Of a DNA stretch of 7,249 bases, positions 5,743-7,249 are shown piece after piece. Position 1 is the stretch's first letter, and the number at the start of each line of letters is the position of its first letter. The translations under genes were made by a program, and so were the position numbers. The notes under the pieces were generated by a model. That model did no database searches, was not told the DNA's origin, and saw only the letters and a program-made list of their open reading frames with translations. The DNA lies in contig DKQK01000062.1 of NCBI GenBank assembly GCA_002471665.1, forward strand, positions 23,491-30,739, read 5' to 3'. The DNA comes from Gammaproteobacteria bacterium UBA7310. GTDB lineage: Bacteria; Pseudomonadota; Gammaproteobacteria; Pseudomonadales; Ketobacteraceae.

Positions 5743-7206
5743 ATGATGCCAACGCAAATTGATTCCCGCGTGATGCTAAGGCTGCTTATCCTGTGGTTGG
5801 CCAGCCTCACTGTATTACTGTCGCCGAGCAGCCACGCAGATGCTCTGGTGGCACAGCCGCTGTTGACCCCAATACCGGATAATGCCGGCCTCAAGCAACG
5901 ACCGTTCATCTCATCCATTCTTGATTTATCCCAATACGGTTATGTTGAGCGTGAATTTCAGATGTCCGGCACCGCCAATCTTTACGATGCCGATGGCCGC
6001 TGGCGCAGTGATGGGCTTTGGAATACCACCATTGCCCAGGCGGATGTACCCTATGCAACGCGCCTGCTGGTACGTCGTCCAGCCGATCCGCAACAGTTCA
6101 ACGGCATTGTCGTGGTGGAATGGCTCAACAATACGGCGTTTATGGACGTGGATGTAATCTGGGCGCAATCCCATGATGAGTTGTTGCGGGAGGGGTATGC
6201 CTGGATCGGAGTCAGTGCTCAGTTCTTCGGTGTCACCATGTTGAAATCCTGGGACAGGGAACGTTACGGTGAATTGAGCCTACCCAATGATGGGGTGTCT
6301 TATGATCTTTTCTCGCAAGCGGCCAACGCCGTGCGCAATCAATCGGCATTGTTGCTGGATGGATTGCCGGTAAAGGGAATAATCGGGGCGGGAGAATCCC
6401 AGTCAGCCATCCGGCTGACCACTTACGTCAACGCCTTTCAGGCCCAGGCAGTGCAGATGTACGATGCCATCTTGCTGTATTCCCGTTTTGCCCTGGCGGC
6501 ACCTTTAAAAGCCGGTATCAGCCTGGTGTCCCCTTCGCGGGTATACATTCGCCCGGATAATCGCCTTAAGATTCTGCAGTTTGAAACCGAGCAGGATATT
6601 TTTATGTTCCTGTTCCGACTGGCGCGGCAGGCAGACACCGAGTATTTGCGTAGCTGGGAGTTGCCCGGTGCATCCCATTACGATGCCTATGGGGTGGGCA
6701 ATCTTCTGCCCCAGTACCAGCGGGACTTTCCGGCGCTATCCACCATTCAGTTGGTATGCCGCAACTCCCTCAATCAGATTCCGCAGCATTATGTTGTGAA
6801 CGCCGCGCTGTCTGCCATGAGCCAATGGATTACCGGCGGTGAGCCTCCGCCACAATCTGACCGCATTGAATACCGTAACTGGAAGGTGGTGCGGGATGAA
6901 CACGGCAATGCCCTGGGCGGAATCCGTTTGCCGCACCTGGAGGTGCCAACGGCAACCCATAACTATGCCAATTACGGTGTGATCGGCAGTGGAGGAAATT
7001 TTTTGGTAAACTCCTTTGCCTGCCCGTTCCTGGGCAACTCGGTACCCTTCGATCAGAAAAAACTGGCCGCATTGTATTCCTCCCATGAGGAATACGTTGC
7101 CCGCTTCACGGCGGCAGCGGGCGTTGCGCTGGAACAGGGTTTTTTGTTGCCCGCAGATTTTGCCGCGGCAGTAGCCGAAGCCCAGGCTGCGCAAGTGCCT
7201 TGGTAA
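5743..7206 (+). CDS. Exported alpha/beta hydrolase (Abhydrolase_10-type)
   Basis: A 487-residue protein resembling the family annotated 'alpha/beta hydrolase domain' (Abhydrolase_10), whose natural substrates are mostly unknown. A Sec signal peptide is visible: R9 and R13, a hydrophobic core LLILWLASLTVLL (14-26), and likely cleavage after SHA at residue 32, so the enzyme should be periplasmic or secreted. The nucleophile elbow is GAGESQSA (215-222), with S219 as the probable catalytic Ser. The acid is probably E281 or D285 in QFETEQD, and the base H312 in GASHYD. GIVVVEWLNN (121-130) and a GYAWIGVSAQ strand (151-160) fit the core sheet. No lipobox Cys follows the signal. Cys 339 and 427 are the only cysteines in the mature chain and could form a disulfide. 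It is divergent from the amidohydrolase gene. An esterase or lactonase acting on the incoming substrate is plausible but inferred. Confidence 0.88.
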   Translation: MMPTQIDSRVMLRLLILWLASLTVLLSPSSHADALVAQPLLTPIPDNAGLKQRPFISSILDLSQYGYVEREFQMSGTANLYDADGRWRSDGLWNTTIAQADVPYATRLLVRRPADPQQFNGIVVVEWLNNTAFMDVDVIWAQSHDELLREGYAWIGVSAQFFGVTMLKSWDRERYGELSLPNDGVSYDLFSQAANAVRNQSALLLDGLPVKGIIGAGESQSAIRLTTYVNAFQAQAVQMYDAILLYSRFALAAPLKAGISLVSPSRVYIRPDNRLKILQFETEQDIFMFLFRLARQADTEYLRSWELPGASHYDAYGVGNLLPQYQRDFPALSTIQLVCRNSLNQIPQHYVVNAALSAMSQWITGGEPPPQSDRIEYRNWKVVRDEHGNALGGIRLPHLEVPTATHNYANYGVIGSGGNFLVNSFACPFLGNSVPFDQKKLAALYSSHEEYVARFTAAAGVALEQGFLLPADFAAAVAEAQAAQVPW

Positions 7207-7249
7207 GTCGGCTTAGTAAGTCGCCTAAGTGAGCCGACTTAGTGAGCCG
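7204..7249. repeat. 13-bp tandem repeats with internal 10-bp inverted repeat
   Basis: Starting inside the stop codon, the units are AAGTCGGCTTAGT (7205-7217), AAGTCGCCTAAGT (7218-7230), GAGCCGACTTAGT (7231-7243) and GAGCCG (7244-7249, cut by the edge). TAAGTCGGCT (7204-7213) and AGCCGACTTA (7232-7241) are exact reverse complements, so a 10-bp stem with an 18-nt loop is possible. No T-tract is visible before the edge. The array may continue; its role could be termination, or it may be an intergenic repeat element. Confidence 0.75.

Noticed and set aside
5413..5757. A 114-codon minus-strand frame with a signal-like hydrophobic start
   Set aside because: It starts with TTG inside the hydrolase gene, has no ribosome binding site, and its body is the translation of the intergenic repeats; it also reaches into the amidohydrolase leader.
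7204..7249. CRISPR array at the right edge
   Set aside because: The 13-bp period leaves no room for spacers; the units are directly adjacent and degenerate.

Overview
The window looks like chromosomal DNA of a Gram-negative proteobacterium, most likely a heterotrophic gammaproteobacterium. This rests on moderately high GC, dense genes with Shine-Dalgarno starts, and a secreted hydrolase with a typical Sec signal peptide. The taxonomic guess is inference; there is no rRNA, tRNA or mobile element to anchor it.

Layout, left to right. (1) 1-431, minus strand: the N-terminal part of an unrecognised protein that runs off the left edge just as it enters a Pro/Ala/Val-rich linker. (2) 580-2301, minus strand: a 573-residue FAD-binding dehydrogenase of the fumarate reductase / 3-ketosteroid dehydrogenase superfamily. 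Its C-terminal Tyr-x-Ser motif resembles the active site of 3-ketosteroid delta4-(5alpha)-dehydrogenases. (3) 2302-2461: a divergent control region with a leader element present in mirrored orientation in front of both flanking genes. (4) 2462-4075, plus strand: a class I adenylate-forming acyl-CoA synthetase with a GTG start. (5) 4100-4130: a minus-strand intrinsic terminator between convergent genes. (6) 4157-5395, minus strand: a metal-dependent amidohydrolase-2 family protein. (7) 5396-5742: a 347-bp divergent intergenic region with palindromes, an inverted repeat and a 24-bp-period direct repeat that creates a tiny hydrophobic reading frame. (8) 5743-7206, plus strand: an exported alpha/beta hydrolase. 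(9) 7204-7249: 13-bp tandem repeats beginning at the stop codon and running off the right edge.

Together the genes read as part of a catabolic cluster for a cyclic or polycyclic carbon source, possibly a steroid or terpenoid. The exported hydrolase could open or de-esterify a substrate, the flavoprotein could desaturate a cyclic ketone, the ligase could activate a carboxylate to its CoA thioester, and the amidohydrolase could carry out a C-C or C-O/N cleavage or a decarboxylation. The enzyme families are well supported; the shared pathway and the substrate are inference. No transcriptional regulator, CRISPR array, insertion sequence or RNA gene is visible.
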